Notes: generated by a model not told the origin, from the sequence alone. A stretch of DNA of 64,000 nt from CABYIR01 sp038103905 (GCA_038103905.1 JAYNZW010000001.1:124001-188000), one strand, 5' to 3'; shown: positions 44,020-53,978, counted from the stretch's first letter. Numbers and translations are program-made.

Positions 44020-44850
44020 TTAAAAGGGTTGATCGCCCACAATCGAAATCCTGTCCATTACTCTTTCATGACCGAGACCTCTTCCTGGATAAAAATCTGC
44101 AATCGCATAATGTTGAGTATTTCTATTATCTAGTATTGCTACAGCTCCCTCAGTCCATTTAAATCGACATGACAAATCAAGTCGCTCTTGGTGTTTAAAA
44201 ATATGATTTAACAAAGCATTGCTTTCATTTTCAGGAAGGCCAACTATTTTTTTTGTATAGGTAGGGTTTACGTATAAAATTTTCTTTCCTGTTTCAGGGT
44301 GAGTTCTTATAATTGGATGTTCATTTGAATATCGTTCTCCAATTTTTCCATTACTTTCCATTTTTGAATAGTTTTCCACAAAAAATTTTGAACCATTAGA
44401 AGTATGAATTGCCTTTTTATTTTGAATAATTTTTTTAATCTCTTCATCAAGAGTCTCTAAAGCTAATTCCATATTTGAAAAAACTGTATCACCACCTATT
44501 GGAGGTATTTTTAAAGATTTAAGCATAATTACTTTACTTGGCGTGAGATCATAACTCACATCACTATGCCAACCTTCACCCCATTGATTTTTTTCATCTG
44601 CAGCTTTAATGATTCTTGTTATTTGAGGATATTTTTCGATTCCTTTGACATAAGCATGTTCTTCAATTGGACCAAACATAGATGCAATTTCAATGTACTT
44701 TTCTAAAGTTAAATTTTGGTTACGAAAAAAAATGACTTTATGTTCTAATAAGAGATTGTTAATTTCTTCAAAATTTTTATTACTAAGCGAATTAAGATCA
44801 AAATTATTTACTTCAGCGCCAAGAGCTCCTGAAACTAAATCAACATTCAT
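44020..44850 (-). CDS. TauD/TfdA-family alpha-ketoglutarate dioxygenase
   Basis: This 276-residue non-heme iron oxygenase has the facial triad His95-x-Asp97 (WHSDVSYD) and His247 (NTQHYAIADFY), with the 2-oxoglutarate-binding Arg in GHERVMDR. The N-terminal SGALGAEVNNFDL matches the TauD fold start. I use the ATG at 44850; a TTG two codons upstream is also in frame. The family releases sulfite from taurine or oxidises other sulfonates, sulfates and phenoxyacids. Without tauABC nearby, taurine specificity is unproven. The upstream neighbour on the same strand is an EamA exporter. Confidence 0.88.
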   Translation of the reverse strand: MNVDLVSGALGAEVNNFDLNSLSNKNFEEINNLLLEHKVIFFRNQNLTLEKYIEIASMFGPIEEHAYVKGIEKYPQITRIIKAADEKNQWGEGWHSDVSYDLTPSKVIMLKSLKIPPIGGDTVFSNMELALETLDEEIKKIIQNKKAIHTSNGSKFFVENYSKMESNGKIGERYSNEHPIIRTHPETGKKILYVNPTYTKKIVGLPENESNALLNHIFKHQERLDLSCRFKWTEGAVAILDNRNTQHYAIADFYPGRGLGHERVMDRISIVGDQPF

Positions 44851-44874
44851 AATCAAAAGTTATTTAATTTTTTT

Positions 44875-45762
44875 TTAGTTGTCATTTATTTTCTCATTTT
44901 CATTTTCATAAAACTGATCAATAATTCTGTAGGCAACAAATATAAAAACAATTAAACCGCCTATAAGCTCCAAGGTTGGCGGCTGTTCACCTAATACAAT
45001 CCATGCCCAAATTGGAGTAAGAATAGGTTCAGTTAAAATAAATAATGCAGCCCTATGAGGTGGAATATATCGAGAACCTATAGTTATAAGCAAAAACCCT
45101 ATTCCAACTTGAAAGGCTCCAATAAATATTGATAGAAGTAAATCGTGTGTATTAATATTATATTCAGAAATTATTGATAGACTGATAACCAATGCAACTA
45201 TTCCTGCAAGAAAAGTAGCGGGCATAAAATCAATTTCAGGAGATTTATTTATAAGAGTTAACTGAAAAGCAAAGCAAACTGGAACTCCCAACATTATTAA
45301 ATTGCCTACTGCATGATCAGCCTCTATTCCTCCTGAGAACATTATAAATACGCCAAGCATTGAACCACCAATTGCAATAAGTGTTTTTACGCTGATTGTT
45401 TTTTTGAGGAAAAAATAACTAGCAACCATTGCAAAAAGTGGTGAAGTACTTAATAAAAAACCTCCATTTGCAACAGAGGTTTTACTCATTCCAAATACAT
45501 AAAGTATGTTGCTTATGCCAACAATAAATGCAATCAGTAGCCCACTATAACCAATATTTTTAAAAGCCTTTGGTGTTTTACTTTTAAATTTGACAAGAAT
45601 ATAAACCATCATGATTGATGAAAAACCAATCGAGCGAAAAGCTGTAATTTCAAGTGGAGTTGCAGACTCCATATATTTAATTAGTGTCCCACCAAAGCTT
45701 AAAAATATTCCTGCTCCAATCAGACAAAGGGCACCAATTTTTTCTTTATTGTAATTCATCAT
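44875..45762 (-). CDS. EamA/DMT-superfamily transporter
   Basis: This 295-residue protein has about ten membrane helices arranged as two EamA repeats. GIFLSFGGTLIKYMESATPLE and the first-repeat FRSIGFSS mark the first half; the second-repeat motif AALFILTEPILTPIWAWIVLGEQP is located near residue 240. Members export amino acids or metabolites. It is co-directional with and 24 nt upstream of the TauD-like gene, so the two may form an operon. Substrate unknown. Confidence 0.87.
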   Translation of the reverse strand: MMNYNKEKIGALCLIGAGIFLSFGGTLIKYMESATPLEITAFRSIGFSSIMMVYILVKFKSKTPKAFKNIGYSGLLIAFIVGISNILYVFGMSKTSVANGGFLLSTSPLFAMVASYFFLKKTISVKTLIAIGGSMLGVFIMFSGGIEADHAVGNLIMLGVPVCFAFQLTLINKSPEIDFMPATFLAGIVALVISLSIISEYNINTHDLLLSIFIGAFQVGIGFLLITIGSRYIPPHRAALFILTEPILTPIWAWIVLGEQPPTLELIGGLIVFIFVAYRIIDQFYENENEKINDN

Positions 45763-45805
45763 TTTCTAATTCATTATATGATTGATTTTTGGGGAGTAAA
45801 TACAA

Positions 45806-47521
45806 ATGAAATTATTATCAATTTTTATTATTATTTTATTTTTTGTTTCATGTGATGAGCAGGGCGAAATAAATGTCTCAAACTCTGGTATAAATGAAGG
45901 CCTTAGCGAAGAACATAGAAATGAATTCAGACGTGATATTATTGAGGTAACAGAGGGCGTTTATTCTGCAATAGGTTTTGGTTTGGCTAATTCAATCATG
46001 ATTGAAACAAGTGATGGATTAGTTATTGTAGATACTCTTGGTTCTGAAGAACGAGCAACCGAGGTATTAGAAGAGTTTAGAAAAATTTCATCTAAACCGA
46101 TCAAGGGAATAATTTATACTCATAACCATTTAGATCATATTGGAGGCACTACAATTTTTGCTCAAGGAGCAGAGCCAGAAATTTATGCGCAGGAAAATAT
46201 TCTCTATAACATAGACAATATATCAACAACGATTAGACCAATAATTTTTGAACGTTCTGCTAGACAGTTTGGAATTCCTCTTTCTGAAGATCAAATTGTA
46301 CATCAGGGAATTGGAGGATTTTTAGAAATTAATGCTGGTTCCACTATTGGATTACTAAGACCAACGATAACCTTTAATGATAAATTAGATTTAAAAATTG
46401 ATGATCTTGAAATAGAGCTTGCGCATGTCCCTGGAGAAACTGACGATCATTTGTATGTATGGCTACCTGATAAGAAAGCTGTAATGGTAGGTGACAATTT
46501 TTATAGAACATTTGCGAACCTATATGCAATTAGAGGAACAAAATTTAGAAACCCGATGGAGTGGGTCCATAGTATTGATAAAATAAGAGAGTTAGATGCT
46601 GAATATTTAATTCCAAGTCATAGTAGGCCAATTGTAGGTAAAGAAAATATTGCTAAAGCATTACAAGACTATAGAGATGGTATTCAGTTTGTTCATGATC
46701 AAACGATAAGGCATATTAATAAAGGACTAATGCCTGATGAAATTGCAAAATTAGTCAAACTTCCACCTCATTTAGCTAGCTCACCTTACCTTCAAGAATT
46801 TTATGGCTCAATTAGCTCTTACGTAAGATCAGTCTTTTCAGGATATATCGGATGGTTTAGTGGAAATATAACTGAGTTACACCCTTTAGATAATACTGTA
46901 AAAGCTCAAAAGATAAGAGAGCTTGCTGAAAACAGTGTTTCTCTAAATGATGCTGCAAAAAATGCGCTTGAGAATGGAGAATTTCAGTGGGCAATGGAAC
47001 TAGCCGATATTTTAATAGCTCTTAATCCAGATGATGAAAATTCAAAGAAAATAAAAGCACAAGCTGCAGAAAATTTTTCTTACACTCAAACAGCTTCAAA
47101 TGATTACTATTATTATCAAACTGTAGCAGGAGAATTGCGTGGAGAAATTGATGTTTATACAAATAGCAATAAAGTAACTCCCGCTCAACTTTATAGTACT
47201 CCAATGAAATCTATTTTTAATTCAATCCCCGTAAATTTGAATGCTGAGAAGTCACTAGAAGTAGATAAAAAAGTTTTATTTACATTTACTGATTTAGATC
47301 AAGTTTTTAGGATACATATTAGAAGAGGAGTTGCTGAATTAACTTTTGCGTCTCAAGATGATGAGGAGTTAGTAATCAAAACAGATCAACAATCACTCAA
47401 AGAAGTTTTTGCTGGATTAAAAAGTGTTCCTAGTATTTCTTTGATGTTGGCTAAAAACGAGATTGAAGTTGAAGGTGGAAAAATAGAATTTTTAAAATTT
47501 TTATCTCTTTTCCAAGGTTAA
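45806..47521 (+). CDS. Alkylsulfatase-like metallo-beta-lactamase-fold lipoprotein
   Basis: This 571-residue protein has a lipoprotein signal with Cys16 (FFVSCDEQ); Asp at +2 suggests inner-membrane retention. The metal motif is THNHLDHIGG (His106, His108, Asp110, His111), followed by HVPGETDDHLYVWLPD and VGDNFYRTFANLYAIRG, which are typical of SdsA1/BDS1 alkylsulfatases. A dimerisation region and a C-terminal SCP2-like domain follow. Known members release sulfate from alkyl sulfates such as SDS. It is shorter than SdsA1 (about 658 residues). DUF3429 follows directly. Confidence 0.85.
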   Translation: MKLLSIFIIILFFVSCDEQGEINVSNSGINEGLSEEHRNEFRRDIIEVTEGVYSAIGFGLANSIMIETSDGLVIVDTLGSEERATEVLEEFRKISSKPIKGIIYTHNHLDHIGGTTIFAQGAEPEIYAQENILYNIDNISTTIRPIIFERSARQFGIPLSEDQIVHQGIGGFLEINAGSTIGLLRPTITFNDKLDLKIDDLEIELAHVPGETDDHLYVWLPDKKAVMVGDNFYRTFANLYAIRGTKFRNPMEWVHSIDKIRELDAEYLIPSHSRPIVGKENIAKALQDYRDGIQFVHDQTIRHINKGLMPDEIAKLVKLPPHLASSPYLQEFYGSISSYVRSVFSGYIGWFSGNITELHPLDNTVKAQKIRELAENSVSLNDAAKNALENGEFQWAMELADILIALNPDDENSKKIKAQAAENFSYTQTASNDYYYYQTVAGELRGEIDVYTNSNKVTPAQLYSTPMKSIFNSIPVNLNAEKSLEVDKKVLFTFTDLDQVFRIHIRRGVAELTFASQDDEELVIKTDQQSLKEVFAGLKSVPSISLMLAKNEIEVEGGKIEFLKFLSLFQG

Positions 47522-47968
47522 ATGGGTTACAGATCATCACTAACTGTAGGTATATTAGGATTAATACCATTTGTGGCCATCTTTGTTTGTTGTCTCATAA
47601 CCCCTGCTGATCAAGAAGTATACGATTTATTAATTTATCTATTTGTTTCTTATGCAGCAATTATTTCTTCTTTTTTAGGAGGTATACAATGGGGCCTAAT
47701 TACTGCATCAGCTGACCGAATTTATAGTGTGTTTTTGCCATTATTAATTTCAACTATACCTGCACTAATGGGATGGTCAGCTTTAATATTTGTCACTAAT
47801 CTTTTCTATTCATTAATCATAATTGTTATTTCATTTATATTGGCTTTGGCCCATGATTATTATTTGTATAATACAAAAGCTACACCATACTGGTTTCTCA
47901 ATATAAGAGTTCCATTAACGAGTGCTGTTATAATAATTTCAATCTTGATGTTTTTTTATATAAATTAA
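47522..47968 (+). CDS. DUF3429 membrane protein
   Basis: This 148-residue protein has five or so hydrophobic helices and the DUF3429 hallmark FLGGIQWGL near residue 55. The start MGYRSSLTVGILGLIPFVAI is immediately behind the alkylsulfatase stop with no gap, so the two are probably translated together. Function unknown; related proteins are found in many marine proteobacteria. The stop shares TTAA with convergent hupE-like. Confidence 0.8.
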   Translation: MGYRSSLTVGILGLIPFVAIFVCCLITPADQEVYDLLIYLFVSYAAIISSFLGGIQWGLITASADRIYSVFLPLLISTIPALMGWSALIFVTNLFYSLIIIVISFILALAHDYYLYNTKATPYWFLNIRVPLTSAVIIISILMFFYIN

Positions 47969-49197
47969 GAAATTATTCTTGATATAAACCAATATATTCC
48001 GAAGCTAATTACAAAAACAAAAATTAAATTTTTAAATAATATTTCAACATTATCTAATTTTAAAAATCTCATTAATTTCAGTACAAGTAGAATTATTGAA
48101 ACAAAAATTATCTGTCCTATTTCAACACCAATATTAAAGCCTGCTAAGCCATAAACTAAATTATAATTTTCAATTTCTGTTTTAAGAAGGAATGATCCAA
48201 ACCCATAACCATGTATTAACCCAAATAAAACTGTAACAATGTATATAAGAATGCTCTTATTTTGTAAGTTTTTGTATAAACCAAAATAGCTAATTGAAAA
48301 TATGATAATTCCTACCAATGTAGTCTGAGATACTAAAATTGAATTATTAAGGCTGAAAAATAGTAATAAAATTAATGTGGCTGTTAATAAAAAAAAGATT
48401 TCCTTAAATTTCTTTGTTTTTTCTATGAAATATTCAAGACCAAGAAAAAATATTGTAAAGCCAATAAGAGATTCGACAAGCATCATATTTGGGGTTGCAT
48501 AACCGAGAGTCGAAAAAATAAGTGTAATACTATGACCTAAGGTGAAGCCCGTAACTACTATTAAAAGTTTTTTTATACTTGAAAGAAGTAATACTAATCC
48601 TGCAATAAATAAGAGATGGTCGTAGCCATTTAGTATGTGTTCAATACCAATTTTTATGAAGTTAAAAATACTTGATAAATAATTATTATTTTTATCTTCG
48701 CTTTCTTTTTTTTCTAAGTTGATCGATTGATCATTAAAGAAGAGGGCTTTTTCTAGTATTATACTGTCTTCCTTATATACCCTTGCAATATGAATATGAC
48801 TTGGAATGATGTCAAAAAATGCATTATTAATTATTTTTATTGATTGTTGCTGTTCACATTGAAATTTCATTGCAATATTTAATGAACCCTCTCTTGAACT
48901 AAGTAGACTCATTGGTGTAGATTGAGTACATAAAATGTTGTCGGACGTGACTTGAATACGCTTTTCTAAATATTTTATGAATGCTTCACTTTCACTCAAT
49001 TTTTGTTCATAAAGAAATTTTTCTATCTCCGGTAATTTTAAAACTCGAGTTGCTTCTAATTCAAATATATTGAAAGTACCTTCAATATTAACTCCATTCA
49101 CAACCCATTTAGAGTGTGATTCACTGAAATAATGTGCATTAGCAGAAAAAATTGAGGCAAAGGTTATGAATGTTAAACATTTAATTAGCTTTAACAT
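47965..49197 (-). CDS. HupE/UreJ-like membrane protein with N-terminal periplasmic domain
   Basis: The 410-residue protein has a signal peptide ending SANA, then a periplasmic domain of about 170 residues, and a C-terminal block of about six helices. The helix block starts HILNGYDHLLFIAGLVLLLSS and TGFTLGHSITLIFSTLG, the HupE/UreJ_2 pattern with its metal-suggesting His and Asp residues; GLIHGYGFGSFLL follows. Small HupE and UreJ relatives move nickel; the long form has unknown substrate. It overlaps the upstream parvulin-like gene by 17 nt. No urease or hydrogenase gene is near. Confidence 0.83.
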   Translation of the reverse strand: MLKLIKCLTFITFASIFSANAHYFSESHSKWVVNGVNIEGTFNIFELEATRVLKLPEIEKFLYEQKLSESEAFIKYLEKRIQVTSDNILCTQSTPMSLLSSREGSLNIAMKFQCEQQQSIKIINNAFFDIIPSHIHIARVYKEDSIILEKALFFNDQSINLEKKESEDKNNNYLSSIFNFIKIGIEHILNGYDHLLFIAGLVLLLSSIKKLLIVVTGFTLGHSITLIFSTLGYATPNMMLVESLIGFTIFFLGLEYFIEKTKKFKEIFFLLTATLILLLFFSLNNSILVSQTTLVGIIIFSISYFGLYKNLQNKSILIYIVTVLFGLIHGYGFGSFLLKTEIENYNLVYGLAGFNIGVEIGQIIFVSIILLVLKLMRFLKLDNVEILFKNLIFVFVISFGIYWFISRIIS

Positions 49198-50053
49198 CTA
49201 AATCGTATCTTTTAATTTTAGCATTTTCTTTTAGAAACTTAATGTAGTCTCTAAAATATTTGTCATCGTTTGAGTTTTTATAATCAAATAAAATTTTATC
49301 ATATAATCTATGAAATAAATTTTCGTCTAAAATATTAATATTTGTATTTTTTATTTGGGCAATCAATACTCCACTTTCATATTTTATTGGTTTCGAAATT
49401 TCATTAAGATCTAAATCAAAAATTTCTTTACAAAAAGAAACACCAAGTAATTGATTACAATCTTTCTGACTTATGAGACGATTTGGAATTGAAAAGAAAA
49501 GATTTTGATGAAATTGATTTTTTGCCGACTCAAACCCAGAATTAATAATTGTTTCAAGTACCAAATCGGCGTCTTCTTTTTTTTGAGAATTTAAAAATAT
49601 TAGATTTAATTGAATTAATTTATTTAATTGATACTTATTTTTATTTTTTTCATAATATTCTTTTAATTCTTTCTCAGATATTTCTTCATCATTCTGCAGC
49701 AGGACAGAATCAATAACTTGTTGAATAATGGCTTTTCTAATTTGAATATCAAATTTATGTAACTCAAGATCGATTCCTTTTTGCAAAAGAAGCTCTTCCT
49801 CAATCATTTTTTCAAGAACAATCTCTAGTAATTCCTCATCATTTTCATCGATTGAGTCAATTCCGAGAGTGCTGATATACTTAATGTATTGATCCTCGGA
49901 TATAACCATATCGTTCACCAAAGCAACTGCATTTTGTTGTCTTAAATACTGATTTGATGATTTATTTTGAAATAATTCTTGGGAAACAAGTAAGACCCCA
50001 ATAATTAATGCGCTGATAAAAAGGTAATTAATGTTGTTTATGAAACGAAACAT
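49181..50053 (-). CDS. Parvulin-like peptidyl-prolyl isomerase, membrane anchored
   Basis: This 290-residue protein has one N-terminal membrane helix (INYLFISALIIGVLLVSQ), then a SurA/PpiD-like chaperone helix region with MVISEDQYIKYI and EEEL repeats, and a C-terminal part that resembles a degenerate PpiC domain (QLNLIFLNSQKKEDADLV, KPIKYESGVLIAQI). Typical parvulin active-site residues are not clear, so a pure chaperone role is possible. It is translated just ahead of the HupE-like gene and may fold its periplasmic domain or other envelope proteins. Confidence 0.7.
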   Translation of the reverse strand: MFRFINNINYLFISALIIGVLLVSQELFQNKSSNQYLRQQNAVALVNDMVISEDQYIKYISTLGIDSIDENDEELLEIVLEKMIEEELLLQKGIDLELHKFDIQIRKAIIQQVIDSVLLQNDEEISEKELKEYYEKNKNKYQLNKLIQLNLIFLNSQKKEDADLVLETIINSGFESAKNQFHQNLFFSIPNRLISQKDCNQLLGVSFCKEIFDLDLNEISKPIKYESGVLIAQIKNTNINILDENLFHRLYDKILFDYKNSNDDKYFRDYIKFLKENAKIKRYDLDVKAN

Positions 50054-50109
50054 AATTCTTGCACTATCATCAATTTTTATTCATTATTCAAGTGTTTCAA
50101 AGAAAATAT

Positions 50110-52512
50110 ATGACATTTATTAAATACTTTTTATATCTAATCGTTGCTGTTTTTTTATTTGTTTCAACAGGGGTTGTCATACTGGACAGAGGTTTTTTTT
50201 CTGAGTCTTTAGGACCTGGAGAAATCCAAGGAAAAATAAACACCCCAGAGTTTGTCTATAGTAAAACAGAAAATTACAAAAATGCAGCACAATCGCTTAG
50301 CGTTAGTGGTGAAAAACAAATTTTATTTGGTGATCTTCATGTTCATTCTACTTTTTCATTGGATGCACATCAAATGAGCTTACCAATTGTTGGGGGAGTT
50401 GGCGTACACCCAGTTGCAGATGCATGTGATTTTGCAAGACATTGTTCGGCACTTGATTTTTGGTCAATAAATGATCATGCAGAAAGTCTTACACCCAAGA
50501 GATGGAAAGAAACAAAAGAAACAATTCGACAATGTAATCAACTCAATGTTGATAAGCAAAACCCAGACTGTGTAGCATTCCTTGGTTGGGAATGGACACA
50601 AGTTGGAGCAAATCGTGGTACACATTGGGGGCACCATAATGTTATCTTAGCCGAAGAAGAGGAAGACTTAGTTCCAACGAGACCAATTGCATCGCAAAGT
50701 ATTGCACGTCAAGTTTTAGGCAATGCACCTGATTGGCCTAATGTATCCTATGCATTTATTGATATGAAAAACTTCAAAAGGTATCTTGATTTTAATAATT
50801 ATGTTACTGAAATTTTGGATACACCAATATGTGAAAGAGGAGTTCCTTCGAAAAGCCTGCCGCCAAATTGTAGTGAAGATGCATTAACCCCTCTTACTTT
50901 AGCCAATAAAGTTAACGAATATGATAGTGATTATATAATTATTCCACATGGACAAACCTGGGGTCTTTATACACCTAAAGGCTATACATTAGATAAAGGG
51001 TTGGAACTTTCTAAACAGTATCCTCATCAATTTGATTTATTAGAGATGCACTCAGGACATGGTAACAGTGAAGAGTATAGATCTTGGCGAGCAAGTACTG
51101 TGACAAGAGAGTCGGAAGTTGTTGTCGATACAATGATCAATGTACGAGATGTGACTGAGTTAGACTTTAAAACAGGAACTTTAATTGCTACAGTAGATGG
51201 AAAAGAAAGATCTATCGATTTTGGAACCCAAACATGCCCAAAGCCATCAGATAATTACACGCCTCAATGTTGGAAGTTGGGAGAAATCATTTATGAACGA
51301 TGTATTGAAGCTGGCGTAAATGAACAAGAATGTGAAGCGCGTAAAATTAAGACTCAGCAGATCGTTGTAGACCGAGGTCGAACAGGGATAAATGCTGTTT
51401 CAAATTTATCAGAGAGAGATAAATTAGACTCCGGTCAGTGTCGTGATTGCTTTTCTCCTGCAATGAATTATGTGCCTGGTGGAAGTGCCCAGTATGGAAT
51501 GGCACTAACAAAGTTTAATGATGATGGTTCAAAACATCGATTTAAATACGGATTTATTTCATCTAGTGATAATCATCAAGCTGCTCCTGGTTCAGGTTAT
51601 AAGGAATTATTTCATTCAAGTGTTGATGGCGTTGGTCCGCCAACAGAATTATTTGATAAATTTTTACATATGGAGCCTTATACGATAGGTGCTGAAAACT
51701 TAAATCCTCTTAAAGACGCATATTTATCTGATGACCAACCTATTGATTTTGATCTCACAAAACTGAACTTAGGGTTTAATTCGATTGAATGGGAACGTCA
51801 AAGATCATTCTTTCAGACTGGTGGTTTAGCAGCAGTTCATTCTGAAGGAAGATCAAAAGAAGAAATATGGAATGCTTTCAAAAGACATGAGACATATGCA
51901 ACTAGTGGACCAAGAATATTACTATGGTTTGATCTTGTGAATAATGAGAATAGTCCTAATGGTAAGTCACCAATGGGTTCACTTGTTGAAATGAATAATA
52001 ATCCTGAGTTTGAAGTTAAAGCAATGGGATCATATGTACAAAAAAGTGGATGCCCTGAGGATGCTTATGCAGCACTTGGCGAAGACCGAGTAAACGAGCT
52101 TTGCTACAACGAATGCTATAATCCTACTGATGAGCGTAAAAAAATTACAAGAATTGAGATTATTAGAGTTTGGCCTCAAGAATATGTTAATCAACCAATA
52201 GACGATAGAATAGAAGACACTTGGCTTGTTCACAACTGCGATACAAATAGTGCCGGTTGCAAGTTTACTTTTATGGATCCAGACTTCTCTACTATGCAAT
52301 CAGATGTCAGTTATTATGCAAGAGCTATAGAAGAACCATCGCCGATAATAAATGTAAAAGGTGCTCACTGCATTTATGATGACGAGGGCAATTGTTCAGA
52401 GTTTAAAATTTGTACTCAAGATTGGAAGAATCCAAGAGATTTAGACGCCTGCACAAGTATTGATGAACCAAGAGCTTGGTCATCTCCCATCTACTTAAAT
52501 TACAAATCATAA
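50110..52512 (+). CDS. DUF3604 family protein (PHP-like, periplasmic)
   Basis: This roughly 800-residue protein starts with a membrane-spanning signal segment (FIKYFLYLIVAVFLFVSTG) and is rich in Cys, as expected for an exported protein. It contains FGDLHVHSTFSLDA, a PHP-phosphoesterase-like metal motif, then SINDHAESLTP, LLEMHSGHGNSEEYRSW and FISSSDNHQAAPGSGYK, all DUF3604 marks. The ATG at 50110 is chosen because the signal segment begins there; the frame opens earlier at 50059. Function is unknown; a metal-dependent hydrolase is a fair guess. It is divergent from the parvulin-HupE pair. Confidence 0.83.
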   Translation: MTFIKYFLYLIVAVFLFVSTGVVILDRGFFSESLGPGEIQGKINTPEFVYSKTENYKNAAQSLSVSGEKQILFGDLHVHSTFSLDAHQMSLPIVGGVGVHPVADACDFARHCSALDFWSINDHAESLTPKRWKETKETIRQCNQLNVDKQNPDCVAFLGWEWTQVGANRGTHWGHHNVILAEEEEDLVPTRPIASQSIARQVLGNAPDWPNVSYAFIDMKNFKRYLDFNNYVTEILDTPICERGVPSKSLPPNCSEDALTPLTLANKVNEYDSDYIIIPHGQTWGLYTPKGYTLDKGLELSKQYPHQFDLLEMHSGHGNSEEYRSWRASTVTRESEVVVDTMINVRDVTELDFKTGTLIATVDGKERSIDFGTQTCPKPSDNYTPQCWKLGEIIYERCIEAGVNEQECEARKIKTQQIVVDRGRTGINAVSNLSERDKLDSGQCRDCFSPAMNYVPGGSAQYGMALTKFNDDGSKHRFKYGFISSSDNHQAAPGSGYKELFHSSVDGVGPPTELFDKFLHMEPYTIGAENLNPLKDAYLSDDQPIDFDLTKLNLGFNSIEWERQRSFFQTGGLAAVHSEGRSKEEIWNAFKRHETYATSGPRILLWFDLVNNENSPNGKSPMGSLVEMNNNPEFEVKAMGSYVQKSGCPEDAYAALGEDRVNELCYNECYNPTDERKKITRIEIIRVWPQEYVNQPIDDRIEDTWLVHNCDTNSAGCKFTFMDPDFSTMQSDVSYYARAIEEPSPIINVKGAHCIYDDEGNCSEFKICTQDWKNPRDLDACTSIDEPRAWSSPIYLNYKS

Positions 52513-52645
52513 ATAGATATTTAATATCAATTAGTTAATTATAAAAATTAACTAATTCATTTACTTGACAATTTGGCATTCAAGTATTGTTGAGAGCCAT
52601 ATTTAGGGTGGTATTACAAAAACATAATTTAGGGGGATATCTCAA

Positions 52646-53923
52646 ATGTTTAAAAACTTAATCTTTTATAGCGTGATTGCTACTTTGGTTTCTTCATCAG
52701 CTTATGCAGGTGTTGATCAAGAAGTAGCATATATTTTTAATACTTTTTCTTTTTTAGTTTGTGGCTTTTTAGTTATGTGGATGGCTGCTGGCTTTTGTAT
52801 GTTAGAGTCTGGGCTAGTTACAACCCGAAGTGTTTCTACTATTGCTGCGAAGAATATTGGAAAATTTGCAATCGTTTCAGTAGTTTTTTACCTTGTTGGA
52901 TACAATTTAGGGTACGGAATTCCTGAAGGTGGTTATATTGGAACATTCTCTACGTGGACAGACTCATCTTCTATTGAAACAGGGTATTCCGACGCATCTG
53001 ATTGGTTCTTTCAAACATTATTTGTATGTGCAACTTGTTCAATAGTTTCAGGTGCAGTTGCTGAAAGAATTAAAATTTGGCCATTCTTTTTATTCTCTGC
53101 CATACTTGGTGGATTTATCTATCCAATTCAAATGGGTTGGGAATGGGGTGGAGGCTGGCTTGATGCGCTAGGCTTTGCTGATTTCGCTGGATCAACATTA
53201 GTTCATGCATGTGGAGGAGCAGCGGCACTTGCTGGTGTAATGTTGTTGGGTCCTCGAATTGGAAGATACAGCACAAAAGGTGAAGTTCAGTCGATGGAAC
53301 CGTTTGCAGCCTCTTCAATACCACTAGTTGCTCTTGGAACTTTCATACTATGGATGGGCTGGTTCGGTTTTAATGGCGGATCACAACTTGCACTTGGTTC
53401 TTATGAAGATGCTACTGCAATGTCTACGATATTTATAAATACTCAATTAGCAGCATGCGGAGGTTGTTTAGCTGCAGCTGTAGTTACTCGTCTTGTTGGT
53501 GGTAAGACTGATGTTGTAATGATGTTGAATGGTTGTTTAGCAGGTCTTGTATCAATTACAGCTGAACCATTAATGCCTTCTCCAATTTTAGCAATTATTA
53601 TTGGAGCGGTCGGTGGAATTATTATGTATGTAGGTACTAATTTTCTAAACAGCATGAAACTTGATGATGTTGTAGGGGCTATACCAGTTCATATGTTTGC
53701 AGGCATATGGGGGACAATGATTGTGCCACTATCAAATCCTGATACTTCATATGTTACACAATTCATAGGTGTTGCCTCTGTAATTGCCTTTGTTTTTATC
53801 GTTTCCTATATAGTTCTTTTAATTATCAAAAACACAATAGGTTTAAGAATTAGTGAAGAAGCTGAAAAATTAGGCACCGACAAGTCTGAAGTTGGAGTTG
53901 TAGCTTACTCAATTAGAGATTAA
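52646..53923 (+). CDS. amtB: Ammonium channel AmtB, copy 1
   Basis: This 425-residue Amt/Rh-type channel has a cleavable signal (SAYA) and eleven membrane helices. The pore twin histidines are in STLVHACGG (about 187) and IPVHMFAGIWG (about 349), and the ammonium-recruiting region AAGFCMLESG is near the start. The C-tail RISEEAEKLGTDKSEVGVVAYSIRD-like region near the end is the PII-interaction segment. No glnK is adjacent, unlike the usual glnK-amtB pair. A TTAGGGGGAT ribosome site precedes the ATG. A perfect terminator ends the gene. Confidence 0.93.
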   Translation: MFKNLIFYSVIATLVSSSAYAGVDQEVAYIFNTFSFLVCGFLVMWMAAGFCMLESGLVTTRSVSTIAAKNIGKFAIVSVVFYLVGYNLGYGIPEGGYIGTFSTWTDSSSIETGYSDASDWFFQTLFVCATCSIVSGAVAERIKIWPFFLFSAILGGFIYPIQMGWEWGGGWLDALGFADFAGSTLVHACGGAAALAGVMLLGPRIGRYSTKGEVQSMEPFAASSIPLVALGTFILWMGWFGFNGGSQLALGSYEDATAMSTIFINTQLAACGGCLAAAVVTRLVGGKTDVVMMLNGCLAGLVSITAEPLMPSPILAIIIGAVGGIIMYVGTNFLNSMKLDDVVGAIPVHMFAGIWGTMIVPLSNPDTSYVTQFIGVASVIAFVFIVSYIVLLIIKNTIGLRISEEAEKLGTDKSEVGVVAYSIRD

Positions 53924-53944
53924 TCCTTAACTTTTAAAAAATAG

Positions 53945-53978
53945 CCTCCCAGTCTTAATTGACTGGGAGGTTTTTTTT
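53945..53978 (+). terminator. Rho-independent terminator after amtB copy 1
   Basis: CCTCCCAGTC and GACTGGGAGG form a perfect 10-base GC-rich stem with a TTAATT loop and a run of eight T. It separates the two ammonium channel genes into independent transcripts, apart from read-through. Confidence 0.95.

Noticed and set aside
52513..52645. Sigma-54 promoter for amtB copy 1 around TGGCAT at 52574
   Set aside because: The distance from GG to the next possible GC/GT is two bases too long, and the second half is GT, so the element does not fit.
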